The notes: a model not told the origin generated them from the letters alone. A stretch of 64,000 nt of DNA from Stenotrophomonas sp. SAU14A_NAIMI4_5 (GCF_003086795.1 NZ_CP026003.1:4351179-4415178); one strand, 5' to 3'. Positions 37,382 through 47,106 are shown, counted from the first letter of the stretch. A program made the numbers and translations.

Positions 37382-38752
37382 TTACAGCAGGGTGCCGTGC
37401 AGGATGAGGGCGGCGATGCTGAAGTAGATCACCAGGCCGGTCACGTCCACCAGGGTGGCCACGAACGGTGCCGAGGCGCTGGCCGGGTCGAAGCCCAGGC
37501 GCTTGAGGATGAAGGGCAGCATCGAGCCGGACAGCGAGCCGAACGTGACGATGCCCACCAGGGCCGCGCCGATGGTGATGGCCAGCAGGATCCAGTGCTC
37601 GCCGTAGTCATGCAGGCCGCCCAGCTGCCAGATGACGATGCGCACGATGGCCAGACAGCCGAGGATGGCGCCCAGCACCATGCCGGTCGGCACTTCGCGC
37701 AGCGCCACCTTCCACCAGTCGCTCAAGCGCAGCTCGCGCAGGGCCAGGCTGCGGATCAGCAGCGAGGTGGCCTGCGAACCGGAGTTGCCGCCCGAGCTCA
37801 TGATGAGCGGAATGAACAGGGTCAGCACCACCGCGCGCGCCAGCTCGTCCTCGTAGTGCTGCATCGCGCTGGCGGTGAGCATCTCGCCGAGGAACAGCAC
37901 ACTCAGCCAGCCGGCGCGCTTGCGCAGCATCTCGAAGAAACCGATCTGCATGTACGGCTTGTCCAGCGCTTCCATGCCGCCGAACTTGTGCGCGTCCTCG
38001 GTCGATTCCTCGATGAGCGCATCGAGCACGTCGTCGACGGTGACGATGCCCAGCAGGTGCTGCTGCGCGTCCACCACCGGAATGGCCAGCAGGTCGTGGC
38101 GACGGATCAGCCGCGCCACTTCTTCCTGGTCCAGCAGGGCATCGACGGTGACCGGCGGATTGACCTGGGCCACGTCGAGGATCGATTCCTCCGGCAGGCC
38201 GGTGATCAGCCGGCGCATGGTCACCACCTGCTGCAGCTGCTGGCTGGCCGGATCGAGCACGTAGATCGCGTACACGGTCTCGCGGGTGCGCTCGACCTGG
38301 CGGATGTGCTGCAGGGTCTGAGCCACCGTCCAGGTAGCGGGCACGGCGACGAACTCGGTGGTCATCAGCGCGCCGGCGGTGTTTGCCGGGTAGCTCAGCA
38401 GCGTCTGGATGGCCTGGCGGGCATCGCTGCCCAGCAGCGGGATCAGCCGCGCGCGTTCTTCCTCGTCCAGCTCGTGGACGATGTCGGTGGCGCGGTCATC
38501 GGCCATCAGCCCCAGCAGCGCGGCGGCGCGGGCCGGCGGCAATGCGGCCACCAGCTCGCCACTGCGGTGCAGTTCGGGCGCTTCGAGCATCTTCACCGCG
38601 CGCGGCAGCGACAGCGCGGCCAGCGTTTCGGCGGCGCGCTCCAGGTCGAGCGTGTTGAGGAACTCCACCGCGTCGGCGGTGTTGTAGCTGGCCAAGGGTG
38701 CGGCGAGGGCAGCGGCGTCGGCCACCGGGCGCAGCAATTGCTTCTGGTTCAT
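37382..38752 (-). CDS. mgtE: Magnesium transporter MgtE
   Basis: A protein of 456 residues. The N domain is helical (AVEFLNTLDLERAAETLAALSLPRAVKMLEA...), followed by two CBS domains (YPANTAGALMTTEFVAVPATWTVAQTLQHI; LPEESILDVAQVNPPVTVDALLDQEEVARLIRRHDLLAIPVVDAQQHLLGIVTVDDVLDAL) that sense cytosolic Mg. The membrane domain has five helices including the selectivity motif region LIMSSGGNSGSQATSLLIRSLALREL. MgtE is a Mg-gated Mg channel in the inner membrane. Length is normal. No Mg-sensing leader could be recognised upstream. Confidence 0.93.
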   Translation of the reverse strand: MNQKQLLRPVADAAALAAPLASYNTADAVEFLNTLDLERAAETLAALSLPRAVKMLEAPELHRSGELVAALPPARAAALLGLMADDRATDIVHELDEEERARLIPLLGSDARQAIQTLLSYPANTAGALMTTEFVAVPATWTVAQTLQHIRQVERTRETVYAIYVLDPASQQLQQVVTMRRLITGLPEESILDVAQVNPPVTVDALLDQEEVARLIRRHDLLAIPVVDAQQHLLGIVTVDDVLDALIEESTEDAHKFGGMEALDKPYMQIGFFEMLRKRAGWLSVLFLGEMLTASAMQHYEDELARAVVLTLFIPLIMSSGGNSGSQATSLLIRSLALRELRLSDWWKVALREVPTGMVLGAILGCLAIVRIVIWQLGGLHDYGEHWILLAITIGAALVGIVTFGSLSGSMLPFILKRLGFDPASASAPFVATLVDVTGLVIYFSIAALILHGTLL

Positions 38753-39159
38753 GGGCTTGCCTTGTGGGGATGCGACCTCGCGCAACGCCAACGCAGGCAA
38801 ACCGACCCGATATCAGGCGGTAGCCATCGCTGGCGTCGAACGAGGTCGACTTCTACTGTCGCTGGACATGGGTTGGGGACTCCGGATGGGTGTACTGCCT
38901 GACACGCTCGACGACGGCGCGACCGGCAGCGGCGGGCAGTCTGGACCTGCCGGCACGCCTGGTCAACCCTGGCCCGGGCTCGCAGTCAGGTGCCCGTGGG
39001 GTCAGAGCCCTTTGCGGCGCAAAGGGCTCTGACCCCGGCCTTCCGTAGCCGTTGTCGTGCGTGCACAGGCGGGCGCGCATAATGACGGGGTGGCCTGCAC
39101 GGCCGCGCTTCCCCCGCCGCACGCACGCAGCAAAGGCCCCGCGATGACCAGGTATTCCC
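38753..39159. other. 407-base divergent gap between mgtE and the Kef antiporter
   Basis: Apart from the palindrome at 38998-39036 I see no gene or known RNA element. One possible rightward open frame (38751-39032) has no ribosome-binding site and is made of repeat and GC-rich sequence. The promoters for mgtE and the antiporter must lie here, but no clear boxes stand out. Confidence 0.6.
38998..39036. repeat. Perfect 18-base inverted repeat (GGGGTC palindrome subfamily)
   Basis: GGGGTCAGAGCCCTTTGC, a GGC loop, and its exact reverse complement. It is the most perfect member of the subfamily found at 3539, 22857, 25534 and 25607, here between divergent genes instead of convergent ones. Confidence 0.88.
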
Positions 39160-40938
39160 ATGCATAGCGGTGGTCTGGAACTGGCGCTTGTACTGCTGCT
39201 GGCCGCGGTGATCGCGGTGCCGGTGTTCAAGAAGTTCGGCTTTGGCGCAGTGCTCGGCTACCTCGCCGCCGGCGTGGTGCTGGGCCCGGACGGACTGGGC
39301 TTCGTGCAGGATGCCGACCGCATCCTCGGCGCGGCCGAGATCGGCGTGGTGATGCTGCTGTTCGTCATCGGCCTGGAGCTGTCGCCCGCCCGCCTGAAGG
39401 TGATGCGGCGCTCGGTGTTCGGCGCGGGTGCGGCGCAGGTGGCGCTGTCCGGCCTGCTGCTGGGTGGCCTGCTGCTGCTCGATCATTTCCAGTGGAAGAG
39501 CGCGCTGGTGGTCGGCATCGCGCTGGCCCTGTCCTCCACCGCGGTGGGCCTGCAGCTGCTGTCCGAACACAAGGCGATCAACAGCGACCATGGCCGGCTG
39601 GGCTTTGCGATCCTGCTGTTCCAGGACCTGATCGCGATCCCGCTGCTGGCTGCCATCCCGCTGCTGGGCGGGGCGAAGAACGAGACCCTGCGCTGGGAAG
39701 ACGCGGCCGTGGCGCTGGGTGCGCTGGCGGTGGTGATCCTGTGCGGGCGCCCGGTGCTGCGCAAGGTGTTCGGCATCATCGCCCGCACCCGCAGCCCGGA
39801 AGTGTTCACCGCCACTGCGCTGCTGGTGGTGCTGGGCACCGCGTGGTTCATGCAGGAGGCCGGCCTCAGCCCCAGCCTGGGCGCGTTCCTGGCCGGCGTG
39901 CTGTTGTCCGATTCGGAATTCCGCCACGAGCTGGAAGCGCAGATCGAGCCGTTCAAGGGCCTGCTGCTGGGCCTGTTCTTCATCGCCGTGGGCATGGGCA
40001 TCGACCTCGACCGCATCGCTGCCGAGCCGTGGCTGATCGCCACCGGCGTGGCCGCGTTGCTGGTGGTGAAGTTCAGCCTGCTGTACCTGATCGGCCGCAT
40101 CGCCAAACTGGGGTCGCGGCAGTCGCTGCTGCTGGGCAGCGTGCTGTGGCTGGGCGGCGAGTTCGCCTTCGTGGTGTTCAACGAAGCGCAGCGCGCGCAC
40201 CTGCTGGGCGACGCCAACCATGACCGGCTGGTGGCCATCGTCGGCCTGTCGATGGCGATCACGCCGCTGCTGATGCTGGTGCTGCTGAAGCTGCTGGGCC
40301 GGGAAAAGCCGGCGCCGCGCGATGCCGCACCGGCCGACAAGGTGGCCCCGGACAACCAGCCCAAGGTGCTGATCGCCGGCATGGGCCGCTTCGGCCAGGT
40401 GATCGCGCGCCTGCTGAACGCGCAGAAGGTGCCGTTCGTGGCACTGGAAGCGAACCCGGACACCGTGGCCGACCTGCGCCGCTTCGGCAACCAGCTCTAC
40501 TACGGCGACCCGACCCGGCCGGAGATGCTGCGCGCCGCGGGCGGCGAGCATATCGACGTGTTCGTGATCACCGTGGACGATCCGGAAACCAACCTGCGCG
40601 CGGTGCGCATGGTGCGCCGCCTGTACCCGGACGCGAAGGTGCTGGCGCGCGCACGCAACCGCCAGCACGCGTGGCGGTTGATGGACATGTCGGCCGAGCC
40701 GTTCCGCGAGGTGTTTGGTACCAGCCTGGAAATGAGCGGGCGCGTGCTGACCGCGCTGGGCGTGGCCGCGGACGTGGCACAGCGCCATGTGCAGCGGTTC
40801 CGCGAGCATGACGAACAGCTGCTGCGCGACCAGTACCTGGTCTACGACGACGAAGCCGCGGTGATCCAGACCTCGCGCGATGCACGCAACGACCTGATGC
40901 ATCTGTTCGAGGCCGACGCGGAAAGCGACGAGAAGTAG
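39160..40938 (+). CDS. Kef-type K+/H+ antiporter (CPA2 family)
   Basis: A protein of 592 residues. About twelve transmembrane helices in 1-390 (LLAAVIAVPVFKKFGFGAVLGYLAAGVVLGP; IGVVMLLFVIGLELSPARL; LGFAILLFQDLIAIPLLA with the ion-site Gln-Asp; SLGAFLAGVLLSDSEFRHELE). A C-terminal RCK-N domain follows (KVLIAGMGRFGQVIARLLNAQKVPFVALEANPDTVADLRRFGNQLYYGDPTRPEML), which senses nucleotide or glutathione adducts in KefB/KefC. In E. coli these proteins acidify the cytoplasm during electrophile stress. A kefF/kefG partner is not adjacent. The stop codon TAG is formed with the GTAG start of a SMAG element at 40935. Confidence 0.9.
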   Translation: MHSGGLELALVLLLAAVIAVPVFKKFGFGAVLGYLAAGVVLGPDGLGFVQDADRILGAAEIGVVMLLFVIGLELSPARLKVMRRSVFGAGAAQVALSGLLLGGLLLLDHFQWKSALVVGIALALSSTAVGLQLLSEHKAINSDHGRLGFAILLFQDLIAIPLLAAIPLLGGAKNETLRWEDAAVALGALAVVILCGRPVLRKVFGIIARTRSPEVFTATALLVVLGTAWFMQEAGLSPSLGAFLAGVLLSDSEFRHELEAQIEPFKGLLLGLFFIAVGMGIDLDRIAAEPWLIATGVAALLVVKFSLLYLIGRIAKLGSRQSLLLGSVLWLGGEFAFVVFNEAQRAHLLGDANHDRLVAIVGLSMAITPLLMLVLLKLLGREKPAPRDAAPADKVAPDNQPKVLIAGMGRFGQVIARLLNAQKVPFVALEANPDTVADLRRFGNQLYYGDPTRPEMLRAAGGEHIDVFVITVDDPETNLRAVRMVRRLYPDAKVLARARNRQHAWRLMDMSAEPFREVFGTSLEMSGRVLTALGVAADVAQRHVQRFREHDEQLLRDQYLVYDDEAAVIQTSRDARNDLMHLFEADAESDEK

Positions 40939-41059
40939 GTGTGCCGACCAACGGTCGTCACCCACCCTGTCGAAGGCGGACCCGGTAGTGCCGGCCGCTG
41001 GCCGGCAATCTCGAGATCCCGGAGGTTTCATGAAGTTGCCGGCCAGCGGCCGGCACTAC
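40935..41059. repeat. Single SMAG copy plus inverted SMAG doublet
   Basis: At 40935-40966 a GTAGGTG...CCGACC-aac-GGTCG copy (degenerate right arm) supplies the antiporter stop codon. At 40985-41059 an outward-facing GTAGTGCCGGCC doublet follows. The array separates the convergent antiporter and ankyrin genes. Confidence 0.82.
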
Positions 41060-41073
41060 CCTTTTACAGGCAC

Positions 41074-44000
41074 TCAGCCGTTGTCGCGCAGGAACCGGGC
41101 CATCGAGGACACGCCCGGCACGCGCGGTTCGAATTCGCCGGCCACGTCGATGAAGCCGCGCATGACCGCGATCTCGCGCGGGCTGCGGTTGAGGCTGTCG
41201 CGTACTTCCGGATCGGCACCGGCGCGCAGCAGGCGCTGCACCAGCAGCGGCAGCCCGTGCAGGGCCGCCAGGTGCAGCGGGCCGAAGCCGCGCGGGTCAC
41301 GCACGTCCAGGCTCACGTCCTCATCCAGCAGGCGCTCCACTGCAGCCATCACCACCTGCTCGTCGCAGGCGGTGCCCGGCTCGGCACGTGCACCCAGCAG
41401 CAGCAGCAACGGCGTGACCGAACCGGCCGCGGCCAGGTCGGGCTCGGCGCCGGCCAGCAGCAGCGTATCCAGCAGGGCCAGCAGGCGCGAACGGTCGCGG
41501 GCGCTGAAGCCGTACAGCGCCGCGCAGTGCAGCGGGCCCAGCTGCTGCGCATCGCCGGCGTGCACATCGGCACCGGCGGTGAGCAGGCGCGCGACGATGT
41601 CCGGCAGGCCCAGCGCCGAGGCCAGCATCAGCACGGTCACTCCGCCCGGCAGGCGGTGTTCCAGCTGGGCGCCGGCATCGAGCAGGGCCGAGACGATATC
41701 CACCTGGCGCATGCTGACCGCCGCCGACAGCGGGGTCGCGCCACTGGCGGCGCCGTGCTGCGGATCGGCGCCACGCGCCAGCAGCAGGTCGACCACCGCC
41801 AGATGTCCACCGCCGGCCGCACGCAGCAGCGCGGTGCAGCCCTGCGCATCGACGGCGTCGATGGCAAAGCCCAGGTCGTTCAAGCGGCGCACGGCATCGA
41901 CGTCGCCGGCCATGGCGGCGGCCGGCAGGTCGCTTTCGCGCAGGGTGCGGCGCGGCAGCGGCCACACCCGCCAATCCAGCCAGTCGGCCAGGTCGCGGCG
42001 GCCGATCGACAGCGCCACGCCCAGCGGGGTCTGGCCATCGGCGGCACGCGCTTCCGGCGATGCACCGTGCTGCACCAGCAGCTTCAGCGCGCCTTCGCGG
42101 GCCAGCGCGGTGGCCAGGTGCAGGGCGGTCATGCCGTGGCTGTCGCGGGCTTCGCGATCGACACCGGCATTGAGCAGGGCCTGCTGCAGGCGCAGCCAGC
42201 CCAAGCGCACCGCCAGCGACAGCGGCGGATCACCGGCCGGCGAAGCAGCGAATGGATCGGCGCCGCGTTCGAGCAGTTCCAGCGCCAGCTGTTCCAGGCC
42301 GCGCGCAGCCTGGTCGTGCTGCGCGCAGGCGGCAAGGAAGCGCGCGAGGCCACCGCGGCCAGCCGGCGACAGGCCACGCTGCAGCATCACCTGCAGCGCC
42401 GGCACCGCGTCGATGCCACGCGACAGCAGGGCGAACATGGGGGTATCGGCACAGGCGTCGCGCACGTACGGGTCGGCACCGTGGCCCAGCAGCCAGTCGA
42501 CCGCGCGCGGTTCCAGCGCCAGTTCCGGGTCCAGCAGCAGGCCGCCCAGCTCTTCCGGCTGGCACAGCCTGGCCAGCGCGGCCATGCCTTCGGTATTGCC
42601 GAAGCCCAGCGCTTCGCGCAGCAGGGTCAGCGGCGGTCGGTCGGGCAGCAGGCCGCTGGCGCTGGCGGCTTCACCGCGCTCGGCCAGGCCATCGCTGACC
42701 GCCGCCGGCAGCGGATAGGACGGATCCAGCAGGGCCACGATCGCCCAGCGCCCGGCTTCGGCGGCGTAATCCACCGCACGACGGCCAAGCGGATCGCTGG
42801 CATCGGCGGCGATGCCCAGATCGACCAGGCGCTTGACCAGCAGCGGCGAGACATCCTCGGCCATCGCGGCCAGCAGCACGGCGTTGCGGCCTTCGCCATC
42901 GACCGCCACCAGATCCGGCTTGTGCGGCAGCAGGTGTTCGATGACGGCGGCGCGACCGGCGCGGGCGGCTTCCAGCCACGGCGTGCGGCCCAGCGCATCG
43001 CGCGCTTCGAGGTTGGCGCCAGCACCCAGCAGCACGCCGATGATCTCGACATGGCCGGCCAGGGCGGCTTCGTGCAGTGCGCTGCGACGCTGGCGGTCGC
43101 GCGCATCGGCGCGCGCCTTGTGCTTGAGCAGCAGCTGCACGCCGGCCGGATCGTCGTCCTCGGTGGCGGCGGCGGCCAGCAGCACCGGAGTGCCTTCGTT
43201 GGGTTCGCTGCGCGCACCGCGTTCCAGCAGGAAGCGGGCCAGGCGCCAGTTGCCGACCTGGCAGGCCACCGCCAGCGGCGACCAGCCTTCGGTGTTGAGC
43301 GCATCCACCTCGGCGGCGGCATCGCGCAGCAGCGCGGCCACGCCCGGGTCGGAACTGCGCGCGGCGTGGTGCAGCGGGGTGTTCCCATCGCTGTCCATGG
43401 CGCGCGAATCGGCGCCGTTGGCCAGCAGGGTCATCACCGCTTCGGGGCGGCCATGCCAGCTGTCGCGCGTGGCGGCCAGCAGCGGGGTCATGCCACGGTG
43501 CGGGGCATTCACGTCAACGCCGCGACCGATCAGCTCGCGCAGCAGGCGCAGATCGGGCAGCACGGCGGCGAGCACGGCCAGGCTGCGCTGGTCGCGCCAG
43601 TTCGGGTCCGGCAGCGCGTGCGGGTCGGCACCGGCCTGCAGCAGCTGCAGCGCGCGGTCGATGCGGCCGTGGCGCGCGGCTTCGTACAGCGCCGGAGTCA
43701 GTTCCTGCGGTGCCATCGCTTCCAGCGGCGTGCTTTCGGCGGCGGCGTTGAACAGGGCTTCGGCATCGCCGCTGGGCAGGTCCTGGGCGGTGCTGCGCAG
43801 GCTGACCATCGGTGCCGGCGCCACCCGCTGCAGCAGCAGGTGCAGGACCGGCGACAGCACCAGCGTGGCCAGTGCGGCGGGCCAACCTGCGCCTTCCGGC
43901 AACAGGCCCGGCCACGCCGGCAGCACGATCAGCGCAGCCAGGGCAACCACGATCGCCGCCACCAGCAGGCCACGCCAGGCGGTCAGGTCACGCCCGGCCA

Positions 44001-44412
44001 GGGCCTGCCAATGCTGGGCGAGACTGCCGTCGAGGCGTTCGACATCGTTCCACAACGGCCAGGTGCGCCACGCGGCCAGCAGGCCGGCACTGACCAGCAC
44101 GCTCAGGCCGAGCACGGCGGCCAGGCTGCCGCTGTCACGCAGCGCCGCCAGCGGCCATGCCAGCAGCAGCGCCAGGCCTGCCGGGGCCGCGGCCCACAGC
44201 ACCGCCAGCGCCGGCAGTTCCTGCCGCGCGATCAGCTTCGGAGCCTGCAGCGTGCGGCTGCGCCGCCACCACGACACGCCCAGCGCGAACGCCGGCTGCG
44301 CCAGTGCGGCAAGCACGGCACCGGGCAGCCCACCCACGACCGAGGCCAGCGCCAGCACGGCGCCGAGGACGAAGGCGATCGACAGTGCGCGTGGGCGCGA
44401 CAGCTCAGTCAT
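41074..44412 (-). CDS. Large membrane-anchored ankyrin-repeat protein (1,112 aa)
   Basis: The first 200 or so residues hold about five hydrophobic helices ([107 protein letters not shown]). From about 240 to the end runs a long ankyrin solenoid, more than twenty units, with clear consensus in [48 protein letters not shown] and [45 protein letters not shown]. The solenoid should lie in the cytoplasm as a protein-binding scaffold. Function is unknown. Its ATG overlaps the ycgL stop by 8 bases, so both are translated from one mRNA. No frameshift was found. Confidence 0.88.
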   Translation of the reverse strand: MTELSRPRALSIAFVLGAVLALASVVGGLPGAVLAALAQPAFALGVSWWRRSRTLQAPKLIARQELPALAVLWAAAPAGLALLLAWPLAALRDSGSLAAVLGLSVLVSAGLLAAWRTWPLWNDVERLDGSLAQHWQALAGRDLTAWRGLLVAAIVVALAALIVLPAWPGLLPEGAGWPAALATLVLSPVLHLLLQRVAPAPMVSLRSTAQDLPSGDAEALFNAAAESTPLEAMAPQELTPALYEAARHGRIDRALQLLQAGADPHALPDPNWRDQRSLAVLAAVLPDLRLLRELIGRGVDVNAPHRGMTPLLAATRDSWHGRPEAVMTLLANGADSRAMDSDGNTPLHHAARSSDPGVAALLRDAAAEVDALNTEGWSPLAVACQVGNWRLARFLLERGARSEPNEGTPVLLAAAATEDDDPAGVQLLLKHKARADARDRQRRSALHEAALAGHVEIIGVLLGAGANLEARDALGRTPWLEAARAGRAAVIEHLLPHKPDLVAVDGEGRNAVLLAAMAEDVSPLLVKRLVDLGIAADASDPLGRRAVDYAAEAGRWAIVALLDPSYPLPAAVSDGLAERGEAASASGLLPDRPPLTLLREALGFGNTEGMAALARLCQPEELGGLLLDPELALEPRAVDWLLGHGADPYVRDACADTPMFALLSRGIDAVPALQVMLQRGLSPAGRGGLARFLAACAQHDQAARGLEQLALELLERGADPFAASPAGDPPLSLAVRLGWLRLQQALLNAGVDREARDSHGMTALHLATALAREGALKLLVQHGASPEARAADGQTPLGVALSIGRRDLADWLDWRVWPLPRRTLRESDLPAAAMAGDVDAVRRLNDLGFAIDAVDAQGCTALLRAAGGGHLAVVDLLLARGADPQHGAASGATPLSAAVSMRQVDIVSALLDAGAQLEHRLPGGVTVLMLASALGLPDIVARLLTAGADVHAGDAQQLGPLHCAALYGFSARDRSRLLALLDTLLLAGAEPDLAAAGSVTPLLLLLGARAEPGTACDEQVVMAAVERLLDEDVSLDVRDPRGFGPLHLAALHGLPLLVQRLLRAGADPEVRDSLNRSPREIAVMRGFIDVAGEFEPRVPGVSSMARFLRDNG

Positions 44413-44665
44413 AGTGGCGCCGCATCATGCTGGTCACCGACGGCGGCACCTGCAGGTAGAAACCCCGCTCGGTCAGCTCGCTGCGGACCTTGTCCGGGTC
44501 GGCCTGGGCCAGCCGGCGCTGCGCATCCAGGGTCACTTCGAGGACGAACGACAGCGCACCCAGCGAGGTGAACAGCGGCGCAGGCAGCGCGCTGAAATCA
44601 TCACGACGGGCGAGATAGACGTAGGTGTCCGGCTTGAGTTGGCTTTTATAGACGTAGGCGTGCAT
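44405..44665 (-). CDS. ycgL: YcgL domain-containing protein
   Basis: A protein of 86 residues. It matches the YcgL family from the start: [75 protein letters not shown]. It is a small cytosolic alpha/beta protein of unknown function. The ATG at 44665 is the family start. It is the first gene of a two-gene unit with the ankyrin protein (8-base overlap). In other gammaproteobacteria ycgL usually neighbours rnd (RNase D), which is absent here. Confidence 0.88.
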   Translation of the reverse strand: MHAYVYKSQLKPDTYVYLARRDDFSALPAPLFTSLGALSFVLEVTLDAQRRLAQADPDKVRSELTERGFYLQVPPSVTSMMRRHYD

Positions 44666-44783
44666 GTCCGCGGGACGATAACCCGGGAAGAGCCATGATT
44701 GTGTCGGAAAGCCGACACCGGGGAAAGCCGTCAAGCGACGATGGCGGCGCGATCGACGGCGTTTCCCGCGAGGGGTTCAGCAA

Positions 44784-44815
44784 TGTGGCGGCGGCGTTCA
44801 GCCTGCCGCCACCGG
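44784..44815 (-). terminator. Hairpin after the secreted 166-aa protein gene
   Basis: Minus strand GGTGGCGGCAG...GCCGCCGCCAC, a GC-rich stem starting just after the stop at 44818. No T-run. Confidence 0.4.
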
Positions 44816-44817
44816 CC

Positions 44818-45318
44818 TCAGTTGGCCGCGACCTCTTCAGTCAGCTGCGGATCGAAGGTGGGCGCCTGCAGCCAGCGCACCACGTCGCCGCCCAGCGCAT
44901 CGGCAATCTGCTCCAGCGTGGTGCAGGCGCGGAAGGTGAACGGCCGGTTGGTCGAGCGCTTCAGGGTGAAGTTGCCGACCACCTTCCCGTCCTCCTTCAG
45001 CTCGCCATAGATGCGGCCCCACTTCGGCCCGGAAATGGCACCGCCGCCCGCAGCGTGCGCCTTGGTCACCACCAGGTGCAGGTTGCGGCCGGCGCCGTCC
45101 TCGCTGTCACCCACCACCACCGCGCCATCGGCATGGCGCACGATGCTCTGGCTGAGGTACTGGCCGAAGTGGCATTCGTCGCGGATCAGTTCGCCGCCCA
45201 CGCCCTCGCGGTACGGCACGTCGGCGGTGATGAGGATGGGTGTGCCGGCGGCCTGCGCCTGGAGCGCGGGCACGCACAAAAAAACCGCTGCCAGGGCAGC
45301 GGCGTGGATCGACTTCAT
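44818..45318 (-). CDS. Secreted protein of unknown function (166 aa)
   Basis: The signal peptide MKSIHAAALAAVFLCVPALQAQA is followed by a mature domain with alternating beta-strand character (TPILITADVPYREG...LIRDECHFGQYLSQSIVRHADGAVVVGD, LHLVVTKAHAAGGGAISGPKWGRIYGEL, VVGNFTLKRSTNRPFTFRACTTLEQIADALGGDVVRWL). Two cysteines (in DECHF and RACTT) could form a disulfide. A GGGGGAA site lies before the ATG. I do not recognise the family. It sits just downstream of the pigment operon but is separated from it by a SMAG element and probably transcribed independently. Confidence 0.72.
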   Translation of the reverse strand: MKSIHAAALAAVFLCVPALQAQAAGTPILITADVPYREGVGGELIRDECHFGQYLSQSIVRHADGAVVVGDSEDGAGRNLHLVVTKAHAAGGGAISGPKWGRIYGELKEDGKVVGNFTLKRSTNRPFTFRACTTLEQIADALGGDVVRWLQAPTFDPQLTEEVAAN

Positions 45319-45339
45319 GGTGTTCCCCCTGTAGACCGC

Positions 45340-45365
45340 GTCCCCGGCACACCGCCGGGGACTAC
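45340..45365. repeat. SMAG-like palindrome at the end of the pigment-linked transcript
   Basis: Nine-base perfect stem GTCCCCGGC / GCCGGGGAC; on the minus strand it is preceded by GTAG, so it has SMAG form. It is placed right after the stop of the 146-residue gene and may serve as terminator. Confidence 0.7.
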
Positions 45366-45373
45366 GGCAATGC

Positions 45374-45814
45374 TTACTTTACCTTGGCGTAGGTGCCCTT
45401 CAGCGCCACGCCCGCCAGGATCGCGCCGGCGTAGCACTCGTAATTGGTCGCGCTCTTGAACTCGTTCTTCTTGTAGTAGCTGACGATGTCAACCACGGCA
45501 TTGGCGCCGCGCGACTTGGCGCCATCCTGCAGGGCGCGCAGCGCCGACAGGGCCACCCAGCGGCAGGCTTCCTCGTCGCTCTTGTTGGCGGCGTTGGTCT
45601 TCTTGTTGGTCACGTCCTCGCCCAGGCGCTGCTGCACGCTGACCGGCTGGCCGGCCAGGTAGAAGCGCACGCTGCCGTCGATGCCGGCATCCTTGGCGGC
45701 CTGCGAGCTGACCAGCTCGCGCAGGGACTGCTCGACGCGGGTGTCGCGGGCCGAGGCGGTGGTGGTCAGGGCCAGCAGTGCGGTGGCCGTGGCGATCATC
45801 AGGGTACGACGCAT
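45374..45814 (-). CDS. Secreted protein of unknown function at the end of the pigment operon (146 aa)
   Basis: Signal peptide MRRTLMIATATALLALTTTASA. The mature part contains RVEQSLRELVSSQAAKDAGIDGSVRFYLAGQPVSVQQRLGEDVTNKKTNAANKSDEEACRWVALSALRALQDGAKSRGANAVVDIVSYYKKNEFKSATNYECYAGAILAGVALKG. The SRGANAVVDIVS..K pattern is typical of small exported proteins often misnamed excinuclease ATPase subunit; there is no ATPase motif. AAGGAG lies 8 bases before the ATG. It follows the last ketosynthase gene after 53 bases on the same strand, so it may belong to the same transcript. Confidence 0.75.
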   Translation of the reverse strand: MRRTLMIATATALLALTTTASARDTRVEQSLRELVSSQAAKDAGIDGSVRFYLAGQPVSVQQRLGEDVTNKKTNAANKSDEEACRWVALSALRALQDGAKSRGANAVVDIVSYYKKNEFKSATNYECYAGAILAGVALKGTYAKVK

Positions 45815-45867
45815 CGAAACTTCTCCTTGTTCGGGGTGCGGGGTGGAGCGCGGTGTGGGGCGGTGGA

Positions 45868-47106
45868 TCATTCGCTCCAGCGGCGGAACACCAGCGAGGT
45901 GTTGATGCCACCGAAGGCGAAATTGTTGCTCATCACGTACTCGGCCTGCAGTTCGCGGCCCTGTCCGGTGATGAAATCGAGCTGGCCGCAACGCGGGTCG
46001 ACCTCGCCCAGGTTGAGGGTCGGGGCGAACCAGCCGGCGCGCATCATCTCGATGCTCATCCAGGCTTCGAACGCGCCGCAGGCCCCCAGCATGTGGCCGA
46101 CGTAGCTCTTCAGCGAGCTGATCGGCATGCGGTTGCCGAAGACCTGGGCGGTGGCCTGGGTCTCGGCGATGTCACCGTGGTCGGTAGCGGTGCCGTGGGC
46201 GTTCACGTAATCGATCTGCGACGGCTGCAGGCCGGCATCCTCCAGCGCCAGCCGCATGGCCTGGGCCATGGTGTCGGCGCTGGGCTGGGTGACGTGCTGG
46301 CCGTCGCTGTTGGTGCCGTAGCCGACGATCTCGGCGAGGATCGTCGCGCCGCGGGCCTGTGCGTGTTCCAGGTCTTCCAGGATCAGCGTACAGGCGCCCT
46401 CGCCCAGCACCAGGCCATCGCGGCCGGCATCGAACGGGCGTGGGGTGGTCTGCGGTGCATCGTTGCGCGTGCTGGTGGCGAACAGGGTGTCGAACACCGC
46501 CGCGGCGGTGGCGTCGAGCTGCTCGGCACCACCAGCCACCATCACCGTCTGCTTGCCGCTGCGGATCGCTTCGTAGCCGGCGCCCACGCCCTGGCTGCCC
46601 GAGGTGCAGGCGCTGGAAGTGGTGTAGACCCGCCCGGACAGGCCGAAGAACACGCCGATGTTGACCGGCGCGGTGTGGCTCATCATTTTCAGGTAGGTGG
46701 TGGCGCTGATGCCGTCGGTGGTGAACTCGTGCAGCATGCGGCCGAATTCGCCGGTGGCTTCATGGCTGCCCGAGGACGAGCCATAGGCCACGCCGGCACG
46801 GCCGCTGTGCAGCACGGGGTGCTCGAACAGGCCCGCTTCGCGCAGCGCCACTTCGGTGGCGCGCACCGACATGATGGCGACCTTGCCCATCGAGCGGGTG
46901 GTCTTGCGGTTGTAGTTCGGCGGCAGGTCGTACTCCTGCGCCGGGGCGGCCAGCTTGGTGTTCAGGCCAGCGTAGACATCCCATTCGGGCATCGTGCGCA
47001 CCGCATTGCGGCAGCTGCGCAGGTGCGCTTCGATGGTCGGCCAGTCATGGCCGAGCGGACTGATGGCGGCGGCACCGGTGACCACCACGCGACGATCGGC
47101 GGCCAT
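45868..47106 (-). CDS. Beta-ketoacyl-ACP synthase, aryl polyene type (ApeR-like)
   Basis: A protein of 412 residues, FabF-type thiolase fold. Catalytic triad Cys167 (TTSSACTSGSQG), His304 (NAHGTATDHGD) and His338 (SYVGHMLGACGA), all intact. It should elongate the polyene chain by decarboxylative condensation of malonyl-ACP. It resembles the ApeR-type enzyme of APE clusters in both gene order (next to ketoreductase and dehydratase) and sequence style. The ATG overlaps the ketoreductase stop by one base (TGATG). Last core gene of the leftward pigment operon. Confidence 0.88.
   Translation of the reverse strand: MAADRRVVVTGAAAISPLGHDWPTIEAHLRSCRNAVRTMPEWDVYAGLNTKLAAPAQEYDLPPNYNRKTTRSMGKVAIMSVRATEVALREAGLFEHPVLHSGRAGVAYGSSSGSHEATGEFGRMLHEFTTDGISATTYLKMMSHTAPVNIGVFFGLSGRVYTTSSACTSGSQGVGAGYEAIRSGKQTVMVAGGAEQLDATAAAVFDTLFATSTRNDAPQTTPRPFDAGRDGLVLGEGACTLILEDLEHAQARGATILAEIVGYGTNSDGQHVTQPSADTMAQAMRLALEDAGLQPSQIDYVNAHGTATDHGDIAETQATAQVFGNRMPISSLKSYVGHMLGACGAFEAWMSIEMMRAGWFAPTLNLGEVDPRCGQLDFITGQGRELQAEYVMSNNFAFGGINTSLVFRRWSE

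Noticed and set aside
38753..39159. Mg-sensing riboswitch (ykoK/mgtA-type) upstream of mgtE
   Set aside because: No matching conserved core or helix set could be found; the only strong structure is the GGGGTC palindrome.
40939..44571. 1,210-codon plus-strand open frame
   Set aside because: Antisense shadow of the ankyrin gene; apparent repeats in it only mirror the ankyrin repeats.
45374..45814. Excinuclease ABC subunit, a name often attached to this protein type
   Set aside because: The 146-residue exported protein has no Walker motifs or zinc fingers of UvrA.
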